Assembly: GCA_017509065.1 (NCBI GenBank)
Contig: JAFWQM010000146.1
Location: 1-39,294, forward strand
Direction of reading: 5' to 3'
DNA length: 39,294 bases
Source: Clostridia bacterium
GTDB taxonomy: Bacteria; Bacillota_A; Clostridia; Christensenellales; Aristaeellaceae
Part shown: piece by piece, positions 31,022 through 39,294 of the stretch
How the letters are laid out: each line of letters begins with the position of its first letter
Position numbering within the stretch: position 1 is the first letter of the stretch
Program-made: the position numbers and the translations under genes
Notes under the pieces: model-generated
Told to the model about the DNA's origin: nothing
Seen by the model: only the letters and a program-made list of their open reading frames with translations
The model's database searches: none

Positions 31022-31846
31022 ATGGATATTTACGCCGAAATCAGTTCAAGGATAATTCACGAAATGGAACAGGGTATCATTCCTTGGCGCAAGCCTTGGA
31101 TGGCAAGCGGCGCGGCAATCAGCCACACCACAGGCAAAGCATACAGCCTTCTAAACCAAATGCTGCTTGGCAGGGCGGGCGAATGGCTGACTTTCAAGCA
31201 AGTGAACGCGGAAGGCGGTTACGTCCGCAAGGGAGAAAAAGCGCGGATATGTGTTTTCTGGACTTGGCTGGAAAAGGAAAACGAAGAGACAGGCGAAATC
31301 ACGCAGGTGCCTTTCCTGAAATATTATAACGTTTTTCATATTTCGCAATGCGAAGGAATCACCGCGAAGCACACACAGGAAAACCCAAATCCCGCGAAAG
31401 CTGACGAAACCGCAGAAGCGATTATCCGCGAATACATCACGCGAGAATGCGTGACGCTGGAACACCGCGAAGGGGACGCCGCTTTCTATCAGCCTTCCAC
31501 AGACCGCATTGTTCTTCCTCTCCTGCGGCAATTCGCGGAAACCGCTGAATACTATGGAACAGCCTTTCACGAAATGGTACACAGCACAGGACACATGAAA
31601 AGGCTGGCGCGTCTGGACAGCACAGCGAACTTCGGAAGCGAAGAATACAGCAAAGAAGAACTTGTCGCGGAAATCGGCTCCGCTGCCCTTGTCTTCCACG
31701 CAGGGCTGGAAACCGTTGACAGCTTCCACAACAGCGCAGCCTATTGTCAAAACTGGCTCCAAGCCTTGAAGAATGACAAACGCTTCATCGTTTCCGCAGC
31801 GAGCAAGGCAGACAAAGCCGTGTCGTTCATCCTCGGGGAGGCGTAA
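31022..31846 (+). CDS. ArdC-like antirestriction protein (ssDNA-binding domain + zincin metallopeptidase)
   Basis: A 274-residue protein of the ArdC type. The N-terminal domain starts MDIYAEISSRIIHEMEQGII followed by PWRKPW, and continues WLTFKQVNAEGGYVRKGEKA and FLKYYNVFHISQCEGI, the single-strand DNA-binding fold. The C-terminal zincin has the zinc motif in FHEMVHSTGHMKR (HExxH) and a distal Glu in EELVAEIGSA. Family members protect incoming plasmid DNA from restriction during conjugation. GAAGGGAGC precedes the start. Its neighbours (serine recombinase, type IIL restriction enzyme) fit a mobile element that carries both restriction and antirestriction functions. A hairpin GGGGAGGC/GCCTCCCC overlaps the stop codon. 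Confidence 0.9.
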   Translation: MDIYAEISSRIIHEMEQGIIPWRKPWMASGAAISHTTGKAYSLLNQMLLGRAGEWLTFKQVNAEGGYVRKGEKARICVFWTWLEKENEETGEITQVPFLKYYNVFHISQCEGITAKHTQENPNPAKADETAEAIIREYITRECVTLEHREGDAAFYQPSTDRIVLPLLRQFAETAEYYGTAFHEMVHSTGHMKRLARLDSTANFGSEEYSKEELVAEIGSAALVFHAGLETVDSFHNSAAYCQNWLQALKNDKRFIVSAASKADKAVSFILGEA

Positions 31847-31916
31847 GCCTCCCCGTAGGGGTGTAGAGAAAACATCCGTTTTCCATTACAGCGGAAAGCT
31901 CCGCAGAAAGGACGCA

Positions 31917-31971
31917 AAATCAGGGGTTTTCAGGGCTGAAAAGTGTAAAACCATCCTTTAACCCTTGATTT
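31917..31971. repeat. 12-bp inverted repeat in front of the recombinase gene
   Basis: AAATCAGGGGTT (31917-31928) and AACCCTTGATTT (31960-31971) pair at 11 of 12 positions, with a G-U at the other, across 31 bases. It ends just before the AAGGAG ribosome site. It could be a recombinase binding site, an autoregulatory operator or a leader hairpin. Confidence 0.45.
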
Positions 31972-31990
31972 TACAAAAGGAGATTTTGAA

Positions 31991-32584
31991 ATGAGTAAGA
32001 TTTACGGCTTCGCCCGCTGCTCGTTGAGCGAAGAGAAGGGGCAAGACCTGAACAGACAGGTTCGGGAGCTTCAAGCCGCTGGTGCGGAAGAAATCATCAC
32101 GGAAAGAGTGCATGGCGACGCCAAGGTGAAACCGCAGCTTGACTTCCTGCTGGAACATATAGAAAACGGCTCCACCCTGATTGTCTGCGAAGTCAGCAGA
32201 TTATCCCGTTCCGTGCTTCAATTCTGTGAAATCATGGAACTGGTGAAAGAAAAGCATCTTCGGCTGGAAGTGTTAGGCTCCATCACGGTTGATTGTCGCA
32301 GCGGGGAGATTGACCCCATGAGTGCTGCCTTTCTCCAAATGGCTTCTATCTTTGCCGAACTGGAAAAGAATATCCTGCGGTCTCGTGTACGCTCGGGGAT
32401 GGCGAATGCGAAAGCCAAAGGGAAGCAAATCGGGAGAAGGCCCACCACGAAAGATGACCTTCCCGCTGTCTTCATCAAGTATTATCCAGCGTATGCCGAT
32501 GGCTCTATGACCGTGACGGAGCTGGCACGAATCTGCCAAATATCCAGACCAACAGCGTATAAATACATCAAAATGGTGGGGTGA
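31991..32584 (+). CDS. serine recombinase (resolvase/invertase family)
   Basis: A 197-residue small serine recombinase. The N-terminal catalytic domain has the nucleophile S11 in YGFARCSLSEEK (more often YARVST), the QxxxL-like region DLNRQVRELQAAGA, VCEVSRLSRSVLQF with the conserved Arg pair, and the long E helix FAELEKNILRSRVRSGMANA. The C-terminal helix-turn-helix is TVTELARICQISRPTAYKYI. Size matches Tn3-type resolvases or DNA invertases and not large integrases. AAGGAG lies before the ATG. A damaged second copy of its 3' end exists at 35516-35649, on the other side of the restriction-modification gene. Confidence 0.92.
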   Translation: MSKIYGFARCSLSEEKGQDLNRQVRELQAAGAEEIITERVHGDAKVKPQLDFLLEHIENGSTLIVCEVSRLSRSVLQFCEIMELVKEKHLRLEVLGSITVDCRSGEIDPMSAAFLQMASIFAELEKNILRSRVRSGMANAKAKGKQIGRRPTTKDDLPAVFIKYYPAYADGSMTVTELARICQISRPTAYKYIKMVG

Positions 32585-32600
32585 TGCCCCACCATTTTTT
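32572..32600. terminator. strong bidirectional terminator
   Basis: AATGGTGGGG/CCCCACCATT with loop TGATG (containing the recombinase stop codon), followed by TTTTT on the + strand; on the - strand the stem is followed by TTTTGATG. It serves both the recombinase gene and the convergent restriction-modification gene. Confidence 0.85.
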
Positions 32601-32609
32601 GTTTTTTCC

Positions 32610-35432
32610 CTATTTCTTTTCTGCGGCGGTCAGCGCCTGATACCGGCGCATCAATTCGGCGACGCAACTGCTTTCCGTGGTGGTTTTGACGGGCATACCG
32701 TAGGCTTCCATCACAGCGCGGTCATTTTGTTGATGGGCGGTGCGAAGCTCCGGCGGCATGGTCAATTCATCGTACAGGTCAGCCAGAGAAGAATTGGGAT
32801 ACAGAGCACGGGCGTCCAGGATAGCCTGGGCCGTTTGCTCAATTCTGGCCTTTTGCGCCTCGGTAGGCGTGGGCCATGGGAAATTGTTGTAAACTATGTC
32901 TTTTGAATAACTATAATCACTTTTCATTCTTCCCGCAAATAGTCTCATCCATGCCATATGAACATTCGATGTTAAAATCCCAAAATGATATAATGTAGCA
33001 TCCGGAATAATATATAGCTTATTACCTGCGATTGTATCAGCAGGCAAAAATCCCATAGGAATATATTTTCTTCTTTGTGTAGAAACAGCGGGTATCGCTA
33101 TGTATTCTGAATTTGGCTGAGCAATTTGAGCAAATAGCATAGGACTATCAGCAAGCTTTCTCGTCGCACTTGCTTTGCTATCAAGGCGTGATAGCCTGAT
33201 TGCTTCAATTCTGCCCATAATGGGAGGACACTTTTTAATTTCTGATGGATTTGCGCCAACGAGCCACAAGCAATAACGTTCTCCGCCTTTAATAAATTCA
33301 CTTCCCATATTAAATTTCTTAATGTACTTTTCCACAAATGGATAATCTCTAATGATTTCCTCGCGTTCTTCCCCGGACATTAGAAATTCTTTACCTCTGG
33401 GCATACTTCCAAATCTAATTGGAGGAACATTACATAAAGGACTACTAATTGCATGAATAAACCAGTTATCCGCATCTATTAAATATGAATTTATATTGCT
33501 TGCAAGCATTCCATTACCTGATTCATTATAGATAATCCGTTTATTCCTGCCAAATACTGCGAACCCAATTATAACACAATGGACTATGGCAATGTCATTA
33601 GATTCACTATCCCATCTAAACGTCCGATAAGCAAAGTTTATTATGATACCGTCTTTCTTTATCAAAGGTTCCCATACTGTTATTGCTTGTTGACCTTGAA
33701 CAATTGAATTTGTTGATACAAAGGCACACTCAATCATTGTTCCTTTTATCATCTTTGATGCTTTATAATACCAAGCAGCTACATAATCCATTTCTCCGAC
33801 ACCATTTATTTCTTTACCAATCACATTCCACATGTCTTCTTTTTGCTTTTCATCCATTTTCATCCCGCCCACAAACGGCGGATTCCCCATAATATAATTC
33901 AGCTTGTCTTTGGGCACCACGCTTTCCCAGTCCAGGCGCAGGGCGTTGCCCTCGTGGACATGGGCGTTGGTTTTCAGGGGCAGGAAATCCAGGCTCATAT
34001 GGACTATATCTTCGGTTTCCTTCATCATTTGGCTTTCCGCAATCCATAAAGCGGTTTTTGCCACGGTGACGGCGAAATCGTTGATTTCAATGCCGAAAAA
34101 TTGCTCAATGCTTACCTGGATAGGATTCTCCATGCCCATGGCTTCGCCGCCAAAGGCAATCTGGCCCACGGATTTTTCGTCTTTATGCTTCACCGGGCGC
34201 AGGGCTACTAACGCCTGAATAACCTGGTTTTCCAGCTTGCGCAGGGCGATATAAGATTCTGTCAGGAAATTGCCGCTGCCGCAGGCAGGGTCAAGGAAGG
34301 ACAGGGAAGCCAGCTTCTTTTGATAGTCTTTCAGGCTTTGTTCTTTGCTGCGAAGGACGGCGCTGCTCATAATCTGGTTCAATTCCGCTTTCAAATCGTC
34401 CAGGAACAGCGGGTCAATCACTTTATGGATATTCTCAATGCTGGTATAATGCATGCCGCCTTTGCGCCGGGTCTCGGGATTCAAAGTACTTTCAAACACA
34501 GCGCCAAAGATGGTCGGGCTAATCTCGCTCCAATCAAAGGCCGCGCTTGCCTTATCCAGCAGCAAGTCAAAGATGGTTTGATTCAGGCGCGGGATTTCTA
34601 TGCTTTCGTCGCTGAACAGCCCGCCGTTCACATAGGGGAACGCGGCCAGCTCATCGTCCATATACGGGTCACGGCTTTCCACGGGCGTATCCAGCACCCG
34701 GAACAATTCAATCAATGCCTGCCGCGCATTGGATAATCCTTTGCGCCGCAAATAATCATGGAACATGAGCCGCTTGCCGAATATTCCCGCATCCTCGGCA
34801 TACAAACAGAAAACCAGGCGCACGCACAGCACGTTCAGGCTTTTCAGGCTATGTTCGTTGGTGCGGTCTTTGTATTCATTCAGGAAAGCGTCATACAGCC
34901 GCCCGACGATTTCACCGGCCTGGATGGATATTTCCATCTCCTGCTGTAAACTGATATTCTCTTTCCGTACCAGGATTTCAAGCAAATAATACTGGGTCGG
35001 CAGGTCTTTCAGCCAGATTTCCGTAGGGTCGCTTTGCGGGTGTTCCATATCGTATATATGGAAGCATTCAAAATTACAAACGATAATCCAGCGCGGGCGC
35101 TGTGAATAGGGCAGCATGCTTGCGTACCGCTGTGCTTGCTGAATAGGCGTCAGCAGCGAACCATCCGATTGACGGATGGGCTTTTTTAGGTCTTTGCCGA
35201 TGCCCTTCTGCTCAATCAGCACATGGGTATCCGGGATGTATCCGTCAATAAAACTGGTATGGTCAAGATGAACCTGGTCTTCAAATTCAATGTATTCAGC
35301 AGCGTGTTCCACGCCGAAAACATCACTCAAAAGAGAAAGCCAAAACTTTTGACTTTCGCCCTTTTCATACCCCTTGCCTTCCCAGTATTCCGCAAAGTGC
35401 TTCGCCGCCGCCCGCTGCTGTACATCATTCAT
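32610..35432 (-). CDS. MmeI-like type IIL restriction-modification enzyme (nuclease + methyltransferase + specificity in one chain)
   Basis: A 940-residue single-chain enzyme expected to methylate adenine in one strand of its site and cut some distance away. The N-terminal nuclease has the PD-(D/E)XK residues D63, E74 and K76 (FIDGYIPDTHVLIEQKG). A helical linker (about 150-370) leads to the methyltransferase with SAM motif FLDPACGSGNFL (379-390) and catalytic NPPF (517-520). Target recognition region and C-terminal helical part follow from about 620 (PMRGKEFLMSGEEREEI region). All key residues are intact. AGGAGG precedes the start, behind a good promoter. Long single-chain methylases without active nuclease (YeeA-type) are the alternative. 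Confidence 0.9.
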   Translation of the reverse strand: MNDVQQRAAAKHFAEYWEGKGYEKGESQKFWLSLLSDVFGVEHAAEYIEFEDQVHLDHTSFIDGYIPDTHVLIEQKGIGKDLKKPIRQSDGSLLTPIQQAQRYASMLPYSQRPRWIIVCNFECFHIYDMEHPQSDPTEIWLKDLPTQYYLLEILVRKENISLQQEMEISIQAGEIVGRLYDAFLNEYKDRTNEHSLKSLNVLCVRLVFCLYAEDAGIFGKRLMFHDYLRRKGLSNARQALIELFRVLDTPVESRDPYMDDELAAFPYVNGGLFSDESIEIPRLNQTIFDLLLDKASAAFDWSEISPTIFGAVFESTLNPETRRKGGMHYTSIENIHKVIDPLFLDDLKAELNQIMSSAVLRSKEQSLKDYQKKLASLSFLDPACGSGNFLTESYIALRKLENQVIQALVALRPVKHKDEKSVGQIAFGGEAMGMENPIQVSIEQFFGIEINDFAVTVAKTALWIAESQMMKETEDIVHMSLDFLPLKTNAHVHEGNALRLDWESVVPKDKLNYIMGNPPFVGGMKMDEKQKEDMWNVIGKEINGVGEMDYVAAWYYKASKMIKGTMIECAFVSTNSIVQGQQAITVWEPLIKKDGIIINFAYRTFRWDSESNDIAIVHCVIIGFAVFGRNKRIIYNESGNGMLASNINSYLIDADNWFIHAISSPLCNVPPIRFGSMPRGKEFLMSGEEREEIIRDYPFVEKYIKKFNMGSEFIKGGERYCLWLVGANPSEIKKCPPIMGRIEAIRLSRLDSKASATRKLADSPMLFAQIAQPNSEYIAIPAVSTQRRKYIPMGFLPADTIAGNKLYIIPDATLYHFGILTSNVHMAWMRLFAGRMKSDYSYSKDIVYNNFPWPTPTEAQKARIEQTAQAILDARALYPNSSLADLYDELTMPPELRTAHQQNDRAVMEAYGMPVKTTTESSCVAELMRRYQALTAAEKK

Positions 35433-35483
35433 GGTGAAATCCTCCTGGAAACGATGCTTTTCCTTTTACTGGGCTATGGGGCT

Positions 35484-35512
35484 ATTATACATGATTCTGG
35501 CGCGGTTTTCAA
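35484..35512 (-). promoter_or_regulatory. promoter of the restriction-modification gene
   Basis: On the minus strand TTGAAA (35512-35507), 17 bases, TATAAT (35489-35484). It abuts the recombinase relic, which starts at about 35516. Confidence 0.75.
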
Positions 35513-35515
35513 TGA

Positions 35516-35649
35516 AAAGATGACCTTCCCGATGTGTTTATCAGTATTACCCCGCCTATGCGGTTAGCTCTATGACCGTGACGGAGCTGGTGAGGATATG
35601 CGGTCTATCAAGACCTACTGCGTATAAGTATATTAAACTGGTGGGGTAA
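35516..35649 (+). pseudogene. decayed 3' fragment of a second serine recombinase gene
   Basis: About 134 bases match the last 45 codons of the recombinase at 31991-32584 (block TATGACCGTGACGGAGCTGG identical, the rest roughly three-quarters identical). Read with one base restored near 35541, it gives KDDLP, VF, YYPAYA, then SMTVTELVRICGLSRPTAYK and YIKLVG followed by TAA. The terminator stem after the stop is also kept (GTGGGG/CCCCAC). The 5' three-quarters of the gene are absent. From 35650 to 35844 I see no gene or clear signal. Confidence 0.8.
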
Positions 35650-35844
35650 ACCCCCACCATTAATCCATCTCTGTCATCTTAGCGATTGTTCTATTCAAAA
35701 ATAGCTTTCATCCCTTCGTCTTAATCGTCTCATACTCAGCCATATAACTGCTTTACTGTTCTTCATTAACATGTTCAATAATATAACCATAATCAATTTA
35801 ACAGTACAAATCCTGACTATGATGGGGATTGTGATCATTTCATA

Positions 35845-38342
35845 TTATGAATCTTTTTCCATAGAGAGACGGAGGAATTTTAATTCGAAGCTATTATATT
35901 CATAATTGTACTCTATGATTTCACACTCAATAACACTGCCAGCTTGTACAGTCTCATAAACATCATGCGGCAAAGCATACATCGCATTCTTTACAGCAGT
36001 GAATCCTTTCATCCCTTCATCTAAAAGACTACATACTAATCCTCCATTATTCTTGCTAAGAACTCTTGCATTGACTTTTGTGCCTTTGGAAAGCAAGTTG
36101 ATTGCATTAATTGTTTTATTTATGTCATAATCCTGTTGAATGCGATGTTTTATCGAAGAAAGAATAGTAGTTAAATCAAATGGTGTAATTTGCTCTTCTT
36201 CTTTTATAAGCAAACGGCCACTAGAAAACAATTGTTTTTGGTATTCAATGAGGTAATTCACTAAATCTATTGCATTTAAAGCAGATATAAGCTTCGAATT
36301 CTCTTCTCTTGATCTCAAGCGAATTGAAATCCTTGTCATTATTTCCGTGTTCCTAAACAATGTATCCTCTGCGCAAGCAGCGAGATATGCAATATGAGCC
36401 AACATATTGAGGTGAAGTGATCCTGGAATTGCAATTTTTACTAAATCATTCTCTTTCAATGGTGGTTTAATAGTCTCACTGTACACAAGCCCCTTTTTAA
36501 TTAAGTACATCAACTCTCGTTGAACTACATCGCTATTATGCCCAAGTATTTGCATGTATTGCTCAAGCTTAGACATAGCGTGTAACCCCTTATCACCAGT
36601 TGGTCCTTCAATACTACTCTGATTCTGCAACCAGCTTAATATATCAAGTCTGATAAATGGATCTGGAAAATCATCGTTATAATCCGAACCAAACAAATTG
36701 ATGAAGTTGGATTCATCGCCTTTATAATAGCGCCTATTTTTGCGAAGGAGTACGTTAATAAACTTAAACGTTGGCACTTGGGCTTCAGCTCCTAATACAC
36801 GCATAGCCAAAATATCACTGGTCTTCATATGTCCGCTTTTACAAAAATCTTCGAATATTTGTATTCCATTACGAATGTTCTTATTTGTAAGTCGGTAGAA
36901 AATATCTGTAATCCAACGGTCTTTACGAATGGCCACCATTATTAATTTGAAATACTCAATTAATTCACCACGCTTTACTTCAACGCGCATATTGTTTTCA
37001 AGTGTATAAGACGTAATACTTGTTTGTTCAGTAATCCTCGTGATATAGTCGAGGCGGGCTTGTAATACTTTCAATAAATCAGGAGGATCAATTCGAAACA
37101 CTAAATCACGTACAACTGTATCTAGAGGCGGTTCTGATTTATATAAATCATATGTGGTATCTCTCATTGGCAAAATAACAATGCATTTATACTGAGTTCT
37201 TAGCCACTGCGATACTTCAAACATTAATAATTGTTCCTCTTTGTTTCTTTTATCGCAGTTGTCTAGTACAATAATAGGTATTTTATTGTAGTTCTCTCTA
37301 AGATAGGTAAGAAGCGACGATAGATAAGACTTAGTATCCTGCATTTTGTCATTCAGCAACCTATAAAGCTCTTTATTATACTCAGTATCATCGGGTTTTA
37401 GTAGCGAACCAATTCCTTTATCGAATTGCATTATTTCATGCTTGAACACCTTTTTTATTATCGAAAAATCGTCAAAGTCTATCCCTGGGTGTTCTTCCAC
37501 AATAGATTCGATGATTCTATTCCTTAGCCAGTTATAGATTTCATTTTGAGACACCGGAGCAGAGTTCATATTAATAAAAATCCATTCACACTTTGTGGCT
37601 AAATCCTGGTGGTTGTTTTCTAAAAATACATTTTTGAAGTATCGAATAAATGTTGTTTTTCCACTCCCAACATTCCCAATCAGGAGCATAAGGGAATATG
37701 CTTCTTGACCATTCAGGACCTTTTCTGAAAGCTTACCTATTAATTCTTTGGGGTTATCAGTTGGTAATAATGTAGAGTTCTTTTGGCTAGGAAGCTCAAA
37801 ACGCTTGATTTCTTTAAATATCGGCTCAGCATGCTGTTCTCTCTTTTGCGAAGAAATATATGCATTTCTAACGATTTTTGCTCTTTCTATTTCTGTTTCG
37901 GGATCAAATATCGCTTTGTTTTCAAAAACGAAGGTCCTTCCAAATGAGTTCTCGACCATCTCTTCATTTTGTACTCGTTGCCCACCCAACAGAGAAACCG
38001 GTGAATAATACTTGGAATTGCCCCTTATATCTGCATACAGTTTATTAGTTATTTTACTCAGAACAGTTCTGGAACAAAAAGACAATAAATCACAAAAGAG
38101 TTTATTCTCTATTTGAAAATCGGAATAATTTAATTTTAATATTGGTTCGGCTTGATCTGAATAACCCGCCCATGTTTCTCTTCCGTTTGATGCAATAATG
38201 TATTGGCATGTATTATGCTTATGTGGAAATGCAGCATTCACTTCTTGAGAATATAGTCTTGCCTCAGAATACCCTCCATCAAGAGATTCATTTGGCGCTT
38301 TTGCCTCAACTACTACAACGGGTATACCTCGAATTGAGACTA
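35845..38342 (-). pseudogene. nuclease / P-loop ATPase / S1-like protein, 5' end cut off by an IS element
   Basis: On the minus strand the frame is open from the IS junction (38342) to the stop at 35845, about 832 codons; a GTG at 38241 is inside the domain and is not the native start. The remaining N-terminal part reads RGIPVVVVEAKAPNESLD, then YSEARLYSQEVNAAFPHK and YIIASNGRETWAG: the E-x-K and Gln motif of the type I restriction (HSDR_N) nuclease fold. From the GTG, Walker A LLIGNVGSGKTTFIR lies at residues 187-200 and Walker B IPIIVLDNCD at 321-330. The C-terminal 80 residues resemble an S1/OB fold (KVNARVLSKNNGGLVCSLLD, VQAGSVIECEII). Defence function is inferred from domains and context. 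Low GC compared with neighbours suggests separate origin. Confidence 0.7.
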
Positions 38343-38373
38343 GAGTGTGTTTCTAAAAGCATACCCACCCGAA

Positions 38374-38856
38374 TTATGCAAGAAGTATACGGATACAGGC
38401 CAAATGGACAAAAGCCAAGAAGCGGTCAGCACGTTTGTCATAGCGGGTAGCTACGCGGCGAAACTCCTTCAGCTTCAAGAAAAAGGTTTCCACCAAATGC
38501 CGTTCCTTGTAAAGCCACCAATCCACGAACCAGGGATCGGATTCATTGCTCTTGGGAGGGATGCAGAAATCAGCGCCGATATTGGCGATAAACTCCCGCA
38601 ATTCCCATTTCCCGTAGGCTTTGTCGGCTAAAACAGCCATCCCAGGACGCAATTTGACCGCTTCCAGCATCTCCTGCGCGACCTTTACGTCATGCACATT
38701 CCCGGCAGAAAGCTGGACATGGATGGGGCTGCCAAGAGCATCCACGACAGCATGAATCTTGGTACTTCTGCCGCCCCGACTGACCCCGATGCACTGATTC
38801 TTTTGGGTAGCATTTTCTTCCGCCTTTTGGCTATCATCCTCCCCCTCTCTCGGCAC
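38374..38856 (-). CDS. IS5-family transposase, second frame (catalytic C-terminal part)
   Basis: A frame of 160 codons giving the C-terminal part of a DDE transposase: SRGGRSTKIHAVVDALGSPI, the second catalytic Asp in AVLADKAYGKWELREFI, and the catalytic Glu in ERHLVETFFLKLKEFRRVAT, with RYDKRADRFLAFVHLAC closing the domain. It overlaps the first frame by 23 bases and has no ribosome site of its own, so it is expected as part of a frameshift fusion made in the G-rich overlap. Counting frames, a +1 shift joins the two. It seems intact. Confidence 0.88.
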   Translation of the reverse strand: MPREGEDDSQKAEENATQKNQCIGVSRGGRSTKIHAVVDALGSPIHVQLSAGNVHDVKVAQEMLEAVKLRPGMAVLADKAYGKWELREFIANIGADFCIPPKSNESDPWFVDWWLYKERHLVETFFLKLKEFRRVATRYDKRADRFLAFVHLACIRILLA

Positions 38857-39196
38857 CCGCGCTTGCCTTGTGTGCCTTGATATAGGTACTATCTATACTG
38901 ATGTCTTCCAGATCGGCATCTTCCCCTAATTCATGGAAGATTTTCTCGATCAGGCCGCTTTTCTGCCACTCTACGAACCGCTTGTACACTGTCTGCCACG
39001 GTCCGTATCTCTCCGGCAGATCCCGCCATGCTGCCCCGCTCCGCGCAATCCAGAAGATTCCATTCAGCATGTCCCGTGAATCTTTCCGCGGACGTCCCAG
39101 CGTGCCGGGCTGTCTTTCAGGAAAATACTTCCTCAACCGCTCCCATTCTTCGTCTGTGAGCTCGTAGCGCCGAATGACTCGTTTCATTTTCTCCAC
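38834..39196 (-). CDS. IS5-family transposase, first frame (N-terminal part)
   Basis: A frame of 120 codons. It starts MEKMKRVIRRYELTDEEWER, has the DUF4096-type N-terminal DNA-binding domain (GRPRKDSRDMLNGIFWIARS, then GAAWRDLPERYGPWQTVYKR) and reaches the first catalytic Asp in DISIDSTYIKAHK. It ends AGAERGGG and TGA in a purine run (GAGAGAGGGGGAGGA) that can serve as slippage site into the second frame. AGGTGGAG lies upstream of the start, itself about 95 bases inside the right end. Confidence 0.9.
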   Translation of the reverse strand: MEKMKRVIRRYELTDEEWERLRKYFPERQPGTLGRPRKDSRDMLNGIFWIARSGAAWRDLPERYGPWQTVYKRFVEWQKSGLIEKIFHELGEDADLEDISIDSTYIKAHKASAGAERGGG

Positions 39197-39294
39197 CTCG
39201 CTTATATTATTCGACGCTGTTGCTCAATTTCCTTTTGGTTTTTACATCTTTTCTCGTTTTTTTCAGGTGTTTATGACTTTAGAAACACACTATA

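Larger units (their letters stand above)
38343..39292 (-). mobile_element. complete IS5-family insertion sequence (950 bp)
   Basis: Ends match as inverted repeats: AGTGTGTTTCTAAAAGCATA on the left and AGTGTGTTTCTAAAGTCATA on the opposite strand of the right end, preceded by one mismatched base (G/T). TA is found directly outside each end (38341-38342 and 39293-39294), as expected for the IS427-like group of IS5, which targets CTAG. It holds two overlapping transposase frames. It interrupts the nuclease/ATPase gene. Confidence 0.9.

Noticed and set aside
32455..35650. Exact attL/attR direct repeats flanking the restriction gene
   Set aside because: The two recombinase tails differ at about a quarter of positions; longest identical block is about 22 bases, too diverged to be the product of one recent integration.
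38208..38450. Open frame crossing the left IS junction
   Set aside because: Runs antisense to the interrupted gene and into the IS end; no support as a gene.
1..39294. tRNA, rRNA or known riboswitch
   Set aside because: No cloverleaf with conserved T-loop, no rRNA sequence, and no recognised aptamer core was found by eye; a covariance-model scan would be needed to exclude weak cases.

Overview
The window looks like chromosome of an anaerobic, low-to-mid GC Bacillota of the Clostridia type, probably a gut or rumen organism. The evidence is near-consensus sigma-A promoters, strong AGGAGG-type ribosome binding sites, a reverse rubrerythrin, an [FeFe]-hydrogenase-domain protein with a DRTGG/HATPase partner pair, and mobile-element genes common in gut Clostridia. 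The genus cannot be told from the sequence alone.

Region 1 (about 0.2-10.6 kb, + strand) is a Wzx/Wzy-type exopolysaccharide or capsule locus: a polyprenyl-phosphate sugar-1-phosphate transferase starts the repeat unit, two GT2 and three GT4 glycosyltransferases and a TupA-like ATP-grasp enzyme build it, an O-antigen-ligase-like polymerase extends it and a flippase exports it. Many of these genes overlap by 4 to 32 bases and read as one translationally coupled transcript.

Region 2 (about 10.7-24.4 kb) is ordinary chromosome: a cytoplasmic GH20 hexosaminidase with a GNAT acetyltransferase; a DRTGG / anti-sigma-like HATPase / H-cluster-domain operon behind a near-perfect promoter; a 182-bp palindromic repeat element; a secreted GH13 amylase; a small cysteine-bearing protein; a minus-strand pair (phosphodiester glycosidase and divergent Lgt-like membrane protein); an N-acetylhexosamine-kinase-like gene; a small P-loop protein; threonine synthase with a TrmH-type methyltransferase; and reverse rubrerythrin under a large palindromic operator.

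Region 3 (about 24.45 kb to the right edge) is an accessory island of lower and uneven GC. It begins after the rubrerythrin terminator. Its first part resembles an integrated plasmid or satellite replicon: two tandem paralogous small proteins, then an SF2-helicase-like gene surrounded by about seven copies of an iteron-like repeat (core TGGTATCC), one overlapping its -35 box and one forming a possible leader attenuator. Next come two small genes that share a hairpin placed between Shine-Dalgarno and start codon. Further on are a PD-(D/E)XK nuclease, a YbjQ-like protein preceded by four 21-bp tandem repeats, an XRE-type regulator divergent from a coiled-coil gene, ArdC antirestriction protein and a serine recombinase. 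A single-polypeptide MmeI-like (type IIL) restriction-modification enzyme lies between the recombinase gene and a decayed second copy of that gene's 3' end. The island ends, within this window, with a large nuclease/P-loop ATPase/S1-like defence-type gene whose 5' part is cut off by a complete 950-bp IS5-family element; the element's right end and TA duplication coincide with the last bases of the window.

The strongest candidates for something undescribed are the iteron-surrounded helicase module with its leader attenuator, the paired SD-hairpin-ATG leaders, the 21-bp repeat array, and the IS-disrupted nuclease/ATPase/S1-like protein. No tRNA, rRNA, CRISPR array or known riboswitch was recognised.
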